Below, in pieces: positions 1 to 13,572 of a DNA stretch of 64,000 bases. Source of the stretch: Hemerocallis citrina (lineage: Eukaryota > Streptophyta > Magnoliopsida > Asparagales > Asphodelaceae); the NCBI GenBank assembly GCA_017893485.1, contig CM030358.1:250014256-250078255 (forward strand). The letters are read 5' to 3'. The stretch's first letter is position 1; each line of letters begins with the position of its first letter. A model generated the notes under the pieces. It saw nothing but the letters and a program-made list of their open reading frames with translations, was not told the DNA's origin and made no database searches. The position numbers and the translations under genes are program-made.

Positions 1-813
1 ATCATCACAAAAGGCAAGCATTTCTTGAACACTTGCAAGTAGTTATTATTCTCAATGATTTATCATATTGTCGACTTTTGTTCATAATCCTTCTTGATTG
101 ATTTGAAATCTCAAACCATATATCATCGATTCGTTTCTGCCCTGTCACTTGCCTGACCTTGTACTGAGAATTTGACAAAGTTCCATTTGACAAAATTTAG
201 AACTCTATACATGAAAATTGTAGCCCTCTGAGTTTAGAACCCAGAACATCTTCGGTTTCACAAACTAATTTACAGTTTGTGAGATATTTATGTTCTAGTA
301 CAATAATGTCTAAATTTCTAAAATATTGTTTTGGAGTGTATCGTCCGGATTAATTAATTGAAATAATAGGTTGTTAGCAGAATTGAAGAACTGAGATTAC
401 CTAGAATATTACTAGACATTTTAGGAGTTCATTTATAATTTTTTTGTGATTTATAAATGATTTTTCTTTGGAATTATAAGCATGAGAATTTGACCCTGAG
501 TTGCTTCCTAAACACTAGACCCATAAAGAAATGATTGGTATGCATAGTTGCTGTCCTTAGAATGTATCATGTGAATAAGCGTTGGTATCGGCAGGGAGTC
601 TACTTTCTAGAACCCTGACGGAATTGGATTCACTTTCCGGTAGCAGCGGAAAAGTGAGTTTTATTACAGTAGTGTACTGCTGTCCAGAATTTCATCTTTA
701 TATTCTTAATTATAAACATGATTATTTTTCGGATTTAATGAATTGAACTAATATATCATGCAATGCATAAACTCCAGATACCTTCTTGATATTGTCGTGA
801 TACTCGTTTTCCA
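1..813. repeat. Direct repeat, copy A (partner at 24066-24868)
   Basis: This stretch aligns along its length, with scattered substitutions and small indels, to 24066-24868 in the same orientation. Both copies share the 'tcttgaacacttgcaagtag' block near the start and the 'ccttcttgatattgtc' block near the end, and they diverge after 813 and 24868. Copy A probably continues left of the window. Element 2 (1077-24005) inserted between the two copies, so before that insertion they lay about 0.3 kb apart. They could be LTRs of an older short retroelement or units of a tandem duplication. No coding sequence was recognised. Confidence 0.8.
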
Positions 814-1076
814 CGCCATCCTCCTCGCAGCCACCCTGCAACCAGCCGCACCACCTTGTTGCCCACCATCGATAGTCACCGTAGCCTTCACCATCTTCTC
901 AATGCACCCGAAGCCACTGCCATTGTTGCTGCCTCTTACTTGCCTTCAAAACAGAGCAAACCCACTTCAATTCTAGTAGCCTCGAACTCGTCATCCTCAT
1001 TGTCATTGTTGTGTTCGTTATTATTGTTGCTGCTGTTGGTCACGGTTCGCTGCCTCTCGCTGTTGCTCACTATTGC
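814..1076. other. Spacer before element 2, ends in TSD ATTGC
   Basis: A C-rich stretch with a run of GCC/CTC codon-like triplets and no recognisable protein. Its last five bases (1072-1076, ATTGC) are the left target-site duplication of element 2; the right copy is 24006-24010. Confidence 0.6.
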
Positions 1077-2389
1077 TGTATCACCCCTGAATTCCAAAAT
1101 ACAACCGAATTCGAAGTTCCTACAGGATCTTTACACTTCTTTCGTACAATTTTACAAGGAAATTAAAAATATTTCTTACATCAAAGTTACATTACACATT
1201 TACATTCATACAGCGGAAGCAATTTACAGTAATTACATGGAACAATTACACAACATTTAACTCAATCTTTGAGCATCATGTATACTTCAATTTGTCAACC
1301 TCTTTTTTCTGCAAATGAAACTGTGGGAGCGTCAGTTCATTCACTGACAAAATATTATACACGGCCATCCTCTCTATGCCGGAAACAGTATAACGATTTT
1401 CCATACTTAAACACCATAAACTTGATCACAAGTAAAGCTACAAGGGACTATCCTATTGATGTCATATTGTGTTGTGCACTTAGTTCTTAATGCAAGTTGT
1501 TTATATTATATGACACTAATGCGTACTTGTTCAGAGTCTATGCAGCCCATACTACATAGGTCTGAGGGCAAGCCCTTAATCGTTCTTCATCTTGTAAGGT
1601 TCTATCCCTTGCCATGACTTAATCTACTACTGTAACTACGGTAAGTATCTTAGGCATTCTATGAACTACGAACTCACGTCTAGGCACCCTGGAGAGAATC
1701 CCAACGCACTGACACATGACTCATCATGCAGGCAACCTGTGGTAATTCACCTCCTACCATAAACGTGACACCACCCTATAGTCATTAGATCACCCCATAA
1801 GCATCGCCACAGGGACGGTACTCTGGAGTAGTATCTACGCCCTAATCATGACGCATCATGGGACATCCTATGGATACCCTCACGCCGCCAATCCAATGGC
1901 CCTCATACTTATGTTTGTCTCTTACGTTCATCACATCTTCACTATGTATCTCATCCTTAGGTATAATTGGAGGTCACTAATATAGAATGTAGCCTTACTC
2001 CAACATCGGTCTTTTCAATATCAACCTTCATCAATGACCCTAAACTTGGTCAAAATATCATAAATTCTCTTTTCAATACTTTTTCATTCTTGCCGATGTA
2101 GAGTCTTAGCCAAGTTCTAGTATAAGTCCTCATTTTCACATTCATTGAAACATGTCTACAAATTTCACATTTCATCACATTCTCTTTCTAACACATTTCT
2201 ATGCACAATTTTCATATTCAAAAGAAAATTTTTATTTGATTCTACTTCACAAAAGTCTCAATTCATCACTTTGCAATTATTTCCATACTCAAGATTTCAC
2301 TTTCTTTATTTTAGAAACTCAAAAGATCAAAACTAAAGTGAACTCTTCACTCTAAAAAAAGATTGTATTTCTCTTTTTAAGGGTCCATA
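1077..2389 (-). repeat. Element 2, 3' LTR, outer part
   Basis: Homologous to 20716-22018 of the 5' LTR. It starts TGTATCACCC where the partner reads TGTAACAACC. It ends at the element 1 insertion; the TSD CCATA is at 2385-2389. The uninterrupted partner around 22012-22030 shows the empty site. Confidence 0.92.
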
Positions 2390-5300
2390 TGTAACACACC
2401 GGATTGTATGATGCTTGTATATATATGTATGTTTGCATATTGTCTGTATGCATTCACATTATTGTAGTGTTTTGTTTGATTTTTGCTATCATGGTGTGAG
2501 GTTAGGGTTATGGGACGGTTCTTGGGAGGATTGCATTCTAAAAAGATGCACGAGAACGAGGAGGACCGATACTAGTATAAACGCTAGTTTTCGGTACGAC
2601 GCCTATGCAAGTATAACAATGTATGATACTACAGTAGATATATATTGCGTACACTCGATAAAACTCTCATCTAGTACTCGTAGGGACACATTATCCTTAA
2701 GTTGGGCAGCCAACACTACAACCACCAAACCATGGGCTACAAGCCATGGTTTGATCCAAAACCACCCTACTAGCTACCCTCCCCCCCTTGGCCCCAAAAC
2801 CGGCCATATACCTTCTCTTCTCCTTCATTTCTCCACTCCATTCCACCTTCTTGCTCTGGAAATTTCAGAACTCCTCCAAGAGAGAAAAAGAAAGGAAGAA
2901 GAGATAGTGAAGAAGAAGGTCTCAAGGAAGGATTTTCAAAGGAAAAAGCTTGAGAAGATCAATTCCTCTACAACAACCAAGGGTAGAGAGTTTCTCTAAA
3001 CCTTCTTTTCTGTCTTTTAATTGATTTCCTTGCATGCATGTATGATAGGATGTACTAGGATGAACATCTTGGAAGTTAAAATCAGAACTGAAACTAGAAA
3101 ACTTGTTTAGAGTGTCATTTTGTTGATTTTTCCGAGAGCAAAGTACAAAGAATTAGACCATGAAATTTTCAGGGATTGTTCATATACATGAGTAGATAGT
3201 TGGTGATTTATTTCAGATTTTTCTGAGGTCATTTGATATTTTAATAAAATCGAATGGTAGAACTGTGTCGTAAGGCAGATTCAGCAATTGATAAACAGAA
3301 TGACTGATGTTGTAGGAATTTTCATTATTTATTGAAGTATGTTCTTGATCTGAAATTTTTACCCTATATTCCTGCATATATATAGATTCTATAAAAAATC
3401 AGGAAAATGTTTGGATGAGTTTATAGGCTTGAGAAAAATCGAGCTTTAATCAGTAGCTGAAGATGAACTAAAGAACTTGATGGTTTCTGTGCTAAATTGA
3501 AATCGAGAGAACTCACTGTATATTTGGAGTTTTGATATGAGATCTTTTGCATATTGTTTAGTATGATCTCTAGTTTCATCACCATAAATTATATATCATT
3601 TGGATAAGTACGGAATTTAATATGATTTTATGAATATGTGCTATGCTGGTTTCAGCCATTTTTGATACCCAGTAGAGATTGGACATTTGAGACTCATTAA
3701 GAGCATATTTTGAGAATCTGATTCATTAGAGAGTTGTAGTAGGCACCTAGATCTTTCGAACAAGACCAATTTGAGATATATCCAGTAAAGGATTGATTTA
3801 CTGTGATTTTTGTAACACTGGACAGACACCTAGAGTTAATCTGAGTGCTCTGATTTGGAGAGACCCATTGTGTGAATTGGTGCAACGGTGAGAGATGTGT
3901 GTGTTAGGGTGACTTAATGGTATAATTTGGACTCATGACCAACTAGAGAGTTGTTGAGGACACCGACACCGTTCTATAGAACTTGGGTTTGTAACGCTCT
4001 GATGAACGAGTAGTATTTAGTGCTACCGGTAAGGTGCAGCCCGTGCATAGGAAGCACGCTGGCTGAGGCTTAAGAGGCTATTTTGGGGAGCTAGATGATT
4101 GAATTTAAGTTCATGATCAACTAGGAAGTTGTAGCCTAGGATCTTACCTTTTCGGATTGGACTTGTACACTCCAATCGGAGTTGTATGGAGAGAGTTATG
4201 ACCATTTTAAGGTACGGGCAGAAACCCCGTAGGTCGCTAGTCTTGGTGTGGACTAGGTATTGTGAGGACATTTCCCGTGTGAACTATCAGAGTTGATGAC
4301 TCTTGTCTAGGGATGGTTGATATCTGTTATTGAGATTGTTGACTCCTAGAGTGGAATGTGTGACTCGAGTTAGTCACTAGGGTAAGGGATACCCTGCACT
4401 TGTCAACCCTACATTATAAACTTCTGCCAAGCATAGGACATTCGAGCCATGCCATTATTATAAGTTCACAAGGGTGAACATACATTCACAGCCAGCAGCG
4501 ATGAATGTAGGCCGGGAGGCTGGACAATTCCAAGTCGGGGAAGTGGCGAACCGGATCGGTATCGTCAGGGTCGGAGGTTGATTGGCAAGTGTGGAAGTAG
4601 TTTTATCTTTACCCGAAGTAATTAGAGTAAGGCAGGAGTTAGAATGGCCTATTAAGGGGTTGGGAAATTGCATTAGTACTTGTAAACCATAGTCGGTGTT
4701 GTACCTTCCAGTAGTAGGGATACATTTTCGGCACTCATGGATTGAGTCCTCGGCTCGTATCTCGATCTGTTAATACCCAAAGCTTTGCCGGAGTAAGGTA
4801 CGGGAGGCCAGGATGATTTGACCTCCCGAGGTGCTCACGTCCCTATGCACGGGGGTTTTGTGTTTTGGTATATATATAAGTTCATAACCTGATCATGGGT
4901 GAACACGCATGCGTCAGTCCATAGGTGGACATGGGGAATCAATCGGTCGGGTGGCCGGATTCAACGCAGCTTTCTGAAGAGGTCCGTATGCGGGTACCAA
5001 GTGGTGGCTACCACTTAGGCACTGCAGGGCAGAACTAGACCAACCTACTGCAACCTCCTTGGGCGACGGAGAATCTATTGGGAACTGGATTGAGTACAAG
5101 AGTATGATGCATGGCGAGGGTTCGAATCCTTAAATTGTGGAGAAAGACGGCTAGATTTGGGGGCGTATGTAGTATGGGATGCATTCGTGCTCCAAAGTCT
5201 TGCTTGCATTAGAATGAGACATGTGAGTTTGCTGCATCTAGTCATAGGGTCATGTCATATCACTGCACTAGAACCCAAATCCATTAAACCCTTGTTATGG

Positions 5301-5787
5301 CACAACACCTTTCTATTTTGCATAAATTATAGGTTGTGATTGAATTTTAGAGGATCGTTGTTATCACCAGCTTTGCGTCAGTCGAAGTATTGACGTTCCC
5401 CACCTTTAGGTATCAACTTCTACCTTTCAAGCAGGTGCAGAGATATAAGAGTCACGCAGCAGAAGCCCGAAGCCGAGGAGCAAGTCCAAGGGGAGCCGAT
5501 GGACCAGTCAACGAAGTTCGGCAGTAATCATTCGATTACCATTCCAGGAGACAGCTCATAGCTTTACAAGTGGAGTCTATAAATATTTGTAATAAGTTGT
5601 AATGAGCAGATGTAATTTGTACTCCTTGTCCAAGAACAAGTTATCGGTTGTAATCAATGATGAAATGACTTATTTGGCAATAAAAAGTTTTTAAATTTCC
5701 ATGTTATTACTGGGTTAAGATGCATTTGAAGGTAAAGATTCTGGTGAGTGTCACGGATGTCCGGTAACAGGGATCCGGGGCGCTACA
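2390..5787 (+). repeat. Element 1, 5' LTR (3.4 kb)
   Basis: Starts TGTAACAC and ends GCGCTACA directly before the PBS. It aligns with 10160-13567 along its whole length. A 194-codon open frame at 2415-2999 is only partly conserved in the other LTR and is not treated as a gene. Confidence 0.93.
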
Positions 5788-5791
5788 GAGT

Positions 5792-5803
5792 TGGTATTAG
5801 AGC
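5792..5803 (+). promoter_or_regulatory. Primer binding site, element 1 (initiator tRNA-Met type)
   Basis: TGGTATTAGAGC lies four bases after the 5' LTR end. It differs by one C-to-T change from TGGTATCAGAGC, the usual plant initiator tRNA-Met complementary site seen in elements 2, 3 and both TRIMs here. Confidence 0.85.
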
Positions 5804-6075
5804 TGACTTCAAATTGCAGTCTAACACGGTAGGAAATTAGACTTGAAGGCCAGATAAATTGATTCTAGTTGGTAGATAGGATGATTATAAATCATATGGT
5901 AGCACTTACAACTTATGAATATGATCTTCCCTATATGTGAACCAGTCTCAGTTTACTTCATTTTTACTAACAAGCTTGGTGCAGTCAAGTCCAAATGGTG
6001 GCCAGTCTGTTACCAGACATTAATGAAGGCAAACAGAACAATATGTGTCTGTGATTCCCTGTTTATGTTTTGCAG

Positions 6076-6614
6076 ATGGTGTTCGAAGATATCTTCATCC
6101 AGGATGGGTCAGTAACAGTAGGTGAGCCAATACCTACAAGGAAAATGATAACGATGGAGGAAGAAATAAGGGAAGTGCTACAGAAGACTGAAGGTGAGGA
6201 GAACTCACCTCCACCATCGCTAGACCCAACGGCGGAGCAGCAGGGGATAGCCATCGGGTATCTGGAAATGAAAAGGGCGAGGGAACGCAGGGACAAGGCA
6301 ATCCACCGGGCCCAGCAGTAGATCAATTTCATCAAGCACAGATAACACACCTGAAGAAACAACAAAAGCAGCTTCAAGATGGCATGACACACCTCCAGAA
6401 CCGCTGGTGGGGATTTCAGAAAGGCCCCAAGCCAAAAACTACTGGGAAAATCACCAAACCTTCTAGAGGAGAATGCCCCAAGGGAGAAATTGCGACTAAG
6501 AGTTGCTACAAATGTAGGGAAGTCGAACACTACAAGTCGCGTTGCCCAACATCGATCAAGAGTTGTTTCAACTGTAAGGAACTTGGGCATATCAAGTCAA
6601 ATTGCCCCGAATGA
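6076..6614 (+). pseudogene. Element 1 leader ORF fused to a remnant gag with two zinc knuckles
   Basis: The ATG at 6076 comes immediately after a splice-acceptor-like TTTTGCAG. The first ~80 codons are acidic (with an EEEIREVLQ segment) and match in character the leader ORFs of elements 2 and 3. After a frame change near 6280 the reading continues into a basic region and two CCHC knuckles, C-YK-C...H...C and C-FN-C...H...C, at about 6505-6605, with all zinc ligands kept. The large capsid-like gag domain (the AVWW / WEEF type block seen in elements 2 and 3) is missing, so a deletion has joined leader to nucleocapsid. Gag would normally form the virus-like particle and bind genomic RNA; this copy cannot. 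Confidence 0.8.
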
Positions 6615-6794
6615 CAAAAGGGATGCTCATCAAGCAAGTAACCGGATAAATAACAAGGTGAAATTTTTATGTGGGCCTACTATATTTTGAGATATTTTGG
6701 AAGCTGAAGAAGCAATGTAATCAAGTTTAAGTTGTATTTTGGGTTTTTGGAAGTTGATGGATGATGTATTGTTGTAACAAGACATATATATATA

Positions 6795-8560
6795 AATGGA
6801 ATTTTGGCTACGGTCTTGTTTGACAGTGGATCGACTCATTCTTTTGTGTCAAAATCTTTTTCGAAAAAATTAAGATGCACACAAAAGGCAATCCCAGAGG
6901 TAGCTTTGACGGTAGCTACGTCGTCAGAGGCAATCCTTACTACAGATCTATGCTATAGGGGATGTAAACTCCAGATTAGCGGAGAAACCCTAAGTATCGA
7001 TTTGATTGGAGTTGGGTTTTGCCGGGACAGATGTCATTATTGGTATGAATTGGATGTCAAGGCACAAGGCAAGCTTTGACTGCAAGGAGAAGAAGGTAGT
7101 TATCTCAGCTGAAGGAGTGGAACTTGTATTCCGCGGGGAGCAGAGATCGGAGGCAATGACTTTTGTAGCCGAAGTATGGGTACCAAAAGAGGTGAACAAG
7201 ATACCAGTGGTGAGAAAATTTCCACTTGTATTCTTAGAGGATTTACCTGGAATTCTCCCACACCGTGATGTTGAGTTTAGCATCACAGTTCAACCAGGTG
7301 GCACTCCAGTATCCAAAGCACCCTATCGAATGGCACCAGTAGAGCGGAATGAGGTCAAGAAGCAGATTGAAGAGTACTTGCAGAAGGGATTTATTAGATC
7401 AAGTGCATCCCCTTGGAGAGCACCAGTATTGCTTGTTAAGAAGAAGGACGGGTCATCCGGGATGTGTATTGATTATCGGGAATTGAATAAAGTCACTATT
7501 CGGAACAAGTACCCAATTCTCAGGATCGACATTTGTTCGATCAGCTTCAGGAAGCAGCAGTAGTTTCCAAGATTGATCTACGGTCCGGATATCATCAAGT
7601 GCGAGTCAAGGAAGATGATGTACCTAAGACCGCTTTTCGAACTCGACATGGACACTATGAATTCTTGGTAATGCAGTTTGAAGTGACTAACGCTCCAGCA
7701 ATCTTCATGGACTTGATGAACAGAATTTTACGTCCATTTATTGACTCATTTGTCGTGGTCTTCATCGATGACATTTTGGTATAATCAAGGACAAAATAAG
7801 AGCATGCTGAACATCTAACAGCAGTCTTGAGCAAGTTACAAGAGCATCAGTTGTATGCCAAATTATCTAAGTGTGAGTTTTGGAAATAGGAAATTGCATT
7901 CCTAGGCCATATCCTTTCTAAGGAGAGAGTGGCAACGGATCCTCAGAAGATAGATGCGGTCAAGGAATGGCCACAACCAAAGATGGTGAAGGAAGTAAGG
8001 AGTTTTCTGGGTATGACTGGATATTACCGGAAGTTTATTCAGAATTATGCAAGGATAGCTGTACCCCTTACAGCCTTGACAAAAAAAACCAAAGTTTCGA
8101 CTGGACAGAGAAGTGTGAAGAAAGTTTTTAGGAACTAAAGAACCTTTTGATCTCCGCACCTATATTGGTTTTACCTCAGGAGGACAGGGACTACGTCATC
8201 TACAGTGATGCGTCATATTTGGGGTTCGGATGTGTGCTGATGTAGGAGGGCAAGGTCATAGCTTATGGTTCGAGGCAGCTACGACCACACGAAAAGAATT
8301 ATCTGACCCATGATTTGGAACTCGCAGCAATAATTTTTGCTTTGAAATCATGGAGACATTATATCTACGGAGCAAAGGTGAAAATTTACACTGACCATAA
8401 GAGCTTGAAATATATCTACCAACAGAAGGATCTCAACTTAAGGCAGAGGAGATGGTTGGAAGTACTCGAAGACATCAGGCCTGAGATTATATATAATCTA
8501 GGGAAAGCCAACGTGGTAGCAGATGCGCTCAGTAGGAAGAGAAGTGTGGCTACATTGGTA
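6795..8560 (+). pseudogene. Element 1 protease, reverse transcriptase and RNase H (broken)
   Basis: Protease: a DSGSTHSF aspartic active site at about 6822. A frameshift near 7010 leads into the linker and [12 protein letters not shown], a frameshift near 7535, [11 protein letters not shown], then the catalytic FIDDILV at about 7758-7783, immediately followed by a stop at 7782-7784. More stops follow near 7797 and 7888. RNase H: the [12 protein letters not shown] and [12 protein letters not shown] blocks are open at 8315-8560. These domains would process the polyprotein, copy RNA to DNA and remove the RNA strand. At least two frameshifts and several stops make the gene dead. Confidence 0.9.
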
Positions 8561-8569
8561 GCAACTCGG

Positions 8570-10080
8570 AGGGAGCTAAATGAAGAGATCAGGCAGGCAG
8601 GCATTGAAGTGGTTACACAGCACTTAAGTGCAAGTTTTGGCACAGTTGGTGTTACGACCAAGCTTGAATGAGCAAGTGAAAAAGGCTCATACCAAGGATC
8701 CGGAAATGGAAGACATGAAGAAGCAAGTGCATGAAGGAAAATTGGCCGAATTCCGTATAAAAGAAGGTTTACTATGGTTGGGTAACCGACTATGTGCACC
8801 AAAGGACGAGAGTTGAGGGAAGACATCATGAAGGAAGCTCACTCCACATTGCTTGCGATTCACTCCGGAAGCACCAAGATGTATCATGATGTAAAGCAGC
8901 ACTATTGGTGGTCAGGATGAAGCGAGATATAGCAGAGTTCGTCGCCAGATGTTTGACATGCCAGCAAGTTAAGGCCGAAAATCAGAAACCAGGAGGATTG
9001 TTACAACCTTTACCCATTCCAGAATGGAAATGGGAGAACATCAGTATGGATTTTATCACTGGATTACCTAGGAGCCCTGAAAGAAATGACTCTATATGGG
9101 TGACTGTGGATCGATTGACCAAGTCAGCACATTTTCCTTCAATAAAGACGATCTGGACAGTCGAGAAGTTGGCCGAGGTCTACATCGAGAATGTAGTGAA
9201 ACTACTTGGAGTGCCAGTGTCGATAGTATCCGACCGAGATGCAAGATTTACATCTCGATTCTGGAAAAGTCTACAGTCAACATTGGGAACTAGAATAGAC
9301 TTCAGCACAGCTTTTCACCCACAGACGAATGGACAGACGGAGAGAGTCAACAGGATTCTTGAGGACATGTTGCGAGCATGCATGTTGGACTTCGGAGGAA
9401 GTTGGGAAAAATACTTAGCCTTAGTAGAGTTTTCTTATAATAATAGCTATCAGGCAAGCATTGGCATGGCCCCATATGAAGCTTTGTATGGAAGAAGATG
9501 CAGGATACCGGTTTGTTGGTTCGAGGTAGGAGAGCGGCAGATGTATGGACCAGAAATCGTGCAGCAAACGTCGGAGCAGGTCGAGCTTATTCAGAAAAGG
9601 CTTCAAGGAGCATAAAGCAGGCATAAGAGCTATGCGGACAACTGCCGAAGCGAGTTGGAATTTATGGAAGGCGACTTCGTATTTCTCAAGGCATCGCCGA
9701 CCAAAGGAGTTATCAGATTCGGAAAAGGCGGGAAGTTAGCTCCGAGATATATTGGACCATACAAGATTCTGAAGAAGATTGACAGGATGGCTTATAAGTT
9801 AGAGCTACTGGCCGAGCTATCTCAAGTGCATGACGTATTCCACGTCTCTATGCTACGGAAGTATGTGCCGGATTCAAGCCATCGGTTGCCAGAGGTTCGA
9901 AAGATTTACAGATAGATCTTTCCTGTAGAGAGCAACCAGTCAGGATACTTGATCATCAAGACAAGGTACTGAGAAACAAGGTCATCCCGATGGCAAAGTT
10001 CTCTGGAAGAACCAGTTCGTGGAAGAAGCCACGTGGGAGCCGGAGAGCCGCATGAATGCTTTATATCCGGATTTATTTTA
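8570..10080 (+). pseudogene. Element 1 integrase with chromodomain (broken)
   Basis: The zinc-binding region is frameshifted near 8640 and 8815-8905; C-LT-C remains of the HHCC motif. The catalytic core at 8905-9615 shows all three acidic positions: D of MDFITGLP, D of SDRDARFTS and E of QTERVNRILED. A stop at 9613-9615 interrupts the GPY/F-type region, which continues at 9655-9915 (FGKGGKLAPRYIGPYKILKK). A chromodomain tail with NQFVEEATWEPE ends near 10080. Integrase inserts the cDNA; the chromodomain is the mark of chromoviruses. Confidence 0.9.
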
Positions 10081-10144
10081 AGTGTTTTATATTTTATTTG
10101 TTATTCTTTTCTCCTACTAAGAACGTTCTGAGGACAGAACGACT

Positions 10145-10159
10145 CTAAGGAGGGAGTGA
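10145..10159 (+). promoter_or_regulatory. Polypurine tract, element 1
   Basis: CTAAGGAGGGAGTGA lies immediately before the 3' LTR. Element 2 has almost the same string in the equivalent place, so the two elements are close relatives. Confidence 0.8.
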
Positions 10160-13100
10160 TGTAATACCCTGGATTGTATGATTCTTGTATATATATGTAT
10201 GTATGTATATTTTCTGTATGCGTGCACATGATTGCAGTGTTTTGTTTGATTTTTCCTATCATGGTGTGAGGTTAGGGTTACGGGACAGTTCTTGGGAGGA
10301 TTGCATTTAAAAAGATGCACGAGAACTAGGAGGACCTGATACTAGTATAAATGCTAGTTTTCGGTACGACACCTATGCAAGTATAACACTGTATGATACT
10401 ACAGTGGATATATATTGCATGTGCTCGATAAACCTCTCGTCTTGCACTCGTAGGGACACATTATCCGTAAGTTGGGCAGCCAACACAACAACCACCAAAC
10501 CATAGGCTACAAGCCATGGTTTGATCCAAAACCACCCTACTAGCTACCCTTCCCCCCTAGCCCCAAAACCGGCCATATCCCCTTCTCTTCTCCTTCATTT
10601 CTCCACTCCATTCCACCTCCTTGCTCTGGAAATTTCAGAACTCCTCCAAGAGAGAAAAAGAAAGGAAGAAGAGAAAGTGAAGAAGAAGGTCTCAAGGAAG
10701 GATTTTCAAAGGGAAAAGCTTGAGAAGATCAATTCCTCTACAACAACCAAGGGTGGAGAGTTTCTCTAAACCTTATTTTCTGTCTTTTAATTGATTTCCT
10801 TGCATGCATGTATGATAGGATGTACTAGGATGAACATCTATGAGCTTGGAAGTTGAAATCAGAACTGAAACTAGAAAACTTGTTTAGAGTGTCATTTTGT
10901 TGATTTTTCTGAGAGCAAACTACAAAGAATTAGACCATGAAAATTTCAAGAATTGTTCATATACATGAGTAGATAGTTGGTGATTTATTTCAGATTTTTC
11001 TGAGGTCATTTGATATTTTAATAAAATCAAATGGTAGAACTGTGTTGTAAGGCAGATTCAGCAATTGATAAACAAAATGACTGATGTTGTAGGAATTTTC
11101 ATTATTTATTGAAGTATGTTCTTGATTTGAAATTTTTACCCTATATTCCTGCATACATATAGATTCTATTAAAAATCAGGAAAATGTTTGGATGAGTTTA
11201 TAGGCTTGAGAAAAATCGAGCTTTAATCAGTAGCTGAAGATGAACTAAAGAACTTGATGGTTTCTGTGCTAAATTGAAATAGAGAGAACTCACTGTATAT
11301 TTGGATTTTTGATATGAAATCTTTTGCATATTGTTTAGTATGATCTCTAGTTTTATCACCATAAATTTTATATCATTTGGACAAGTATGGAATTTAATAT
11401 GATTTTATGAGTATGTGCTATGCTTGTTTCAGCCATTTTTGATACCCTGTAGAGATTGGATATTTGAGACCCCATTAAGAGCATATTTTGAGAACCTGAT
11501 TCATTAGAGAGTTATAGTAGACACCCTAGATCTTTCCAACAAGACCAATTTGAGGTATATCCAGTAAATGGTTGATTTACTGTGATTTTTGTAACACTGG
11601 ACAGAGACCTAGAGTGGATCTGAGTGCTCTGATTTGGAGAGACCTATTGTGTGAATTGGTGCATCAGTGAGAGATGTGTGTGTTAGGGTGACTTAATGGT
11701 ATAATTTAGACTCATGACCAACTAGAGAGTTGCTGAGGACACCCACACCATTCTATAGAACTTGGGTTTGTGATGCTCTGATGAACGAGTAGTATTTAGT
11801 GCTACCGGTAAGGTGCAACCCGTGCACAGGAAGCACACAGGCTGAGACTTGAGAGGCTATTTTGGAGAGCTAGATGATTGAATTTGAGTTCATGATCAAC
11901 TAGGAAGTTGTAGCCTAGGATCTTATCTTTCCGGATTGGCTCGTACACTTCAATCGGAGCTGTGTCGAGAGAGTTATGACCATTTTAAGGTTCGGGCAGA
12001 AACCCCGTAGGTTGCTAGTCTTGGTGTGGACTAGGTATTGTGAGGACATTTCTCGTGTGAACTATCAGAGTTGATGACTCTTGTCTCGGGATGGTTGATA
12101 TATGTTATTGAGATTGTTGAGTCCCAGAGTGGGATGTGTGACTCGAGTTAGTCACTAAGGTAAGGGATACCCTGCACTTGTCAACCCTACATTATAAACA
12201 TCCGCCAAGCGTAGGACATCCAAGCCATGCCATTATTATAAGTTAACAAGGGTGAACATACATTCACAGCCGGGGCAGCGGTGAATGTATGCCGGGAGGA
12301 TGGACAATTCCAAGCTGGGAAAGTGGCGATCCAGACCGGTATTGCCAGGGCCAGAGGTTGATAGGCAAGTGTGGAAGCAGTTTTATCTTTATCCGAAGTA
12401 ATTAGAGTATGGCAGGGGTTAGAATGGCATATTAAGGGGTTGGAAAATTACATTAGTCCTAACAAACCATAGTCAGTGTTGTACCTTCCAGTCGTAGGGA
12501 TACGTTTTCGGCACTCATGGATTGAGTCCTCGGCTCGTATCTCGATCTATTAATTCCCAAAGCTTTGTCGGAGGAAGGTACGGGAGGCCAGGAGGATTTG
12601 ACCTCCCGAGGTGCTCACGTACCTATGCGCGGGGGTTTTGTGTTTTGGTATATATAAGTTCATAACCCGATCAGGGGATAACACGCATGCGTCAGTCCAT
12701 AGGTGGACCTGGGGAATCAATCGGTCGGGTGGCCAGATTCAACGCAGCTTTCTGAGGAGGTCCGTACGCGGGTACCAAGTGGTGGCTACCACTTAGGCAC
12801 TACAGGGCGGAACTAGATCGACCTACTGGAACCTCCTTGGGCGACGGATAATCTATTAGGAACTAGATTGAGTACAAGAGTAGGATGCATGGCGAGGGTT
12901 CGAATCCCTAAATTGTGGAGAAAGACGGCTAGATTTGGGGGCGTATGTAGTATGGGATGCATTCGTGCTCCAAAGTCTTGCTTGCATTAGAATCAGGCAT
13001 GTGAGTTTGCTGCATCTAGTCATAGGGTCATGTCATATCACTAAACTAGAACCCGAATCCATTAAACCCTTGTTTTGGCACAACACCTTTCTATTTTGCA

Positions 13101-13567
13101 TAAATTATTAGTTGTGATTGAATTTTAGAGGATCGCTGTTATCATCAGCATTGCGTCAGTCGAAGTACTGACGTTCCCCACCTTTTAAGGATCGACTCCT
13201 ACCTTTCAAGCAGGTGCAGAGATATCATAGTCACGCAGCAGAAGCCCAAAGTCGAGGAGCAAGTCCCAGGGGAGCCGATGGACCACTCAGCGAAGTTCGG
13301 CAGTAATCAGTCGATTACCATTCTAGGAGGCAGCTCATAGCTTTACAAGTGGAGTCCGTAAATATTTGTAATAAGTTGTAATGAGCAGATGTAATTTATA
13401 CTCCTTGTCCAAGAACAAGTTATCGGTTGTAATCAATGATGTAATGACTTATTTGGCAATAAAAAGTTTTTAAATTTTCTATGTTATTACTGGGTTGAGA
13501 TGCATTTGAAGGTAAATATTCTGGTGAGTGTCACAGATGTCCGGTAACGGGGATTCGGGGCGCAACA
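10160..13567 (+). repeat. Element 1, 3' LTR (3.4 kb)
   Basis: Starts TGTAATACCC after the PPT and ends GGCGCAACA before the TSD CCATA. Homologous to 2390-5787, with substitutions and short indels. Nothing else is recognised inside it. Confidence 0.93.
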
Positions 13568-13572
13568 CCATA

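Larger units (their letters stand above)
2390..13567 (+). mobile_element. Element 1: Ty3/gypsy chromovirus nested in the LTR of element 2
   Basis: A complete but decayed LTR retrotransposon. The 5' LTR is 2390-5787, the PBS 5792-5803, gag remnant 6076-6614, pol about 6795-10080, PPT 10145-10159 and 3' LTR 10160-13567. A perfect 5-bp TSD, CCATA, flanks it (2385-2389 and 13568-13572). The empty site survives in the intact LTR of element 2 near 22012-22030, which confirms the insertion. Proteins are those of a chromodomain gypsy element (Tekay/Del-like), but gag lacks its main domain and pol has many stops and frameshifts. The two LTRs differ visibly (roughly 8% in the first 190 bases compared by eye), so the insertion is not recent. 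Confidence 0.95.

Noticed and set aside
2415..2999. 194-codon open frame in the 5' LTR of element 1
   Set aside because: Only its last ~80 codons are open in the 3' LTR copy (10521-10769), and composition is that of a leader with a K/E-rich tail. No domain.
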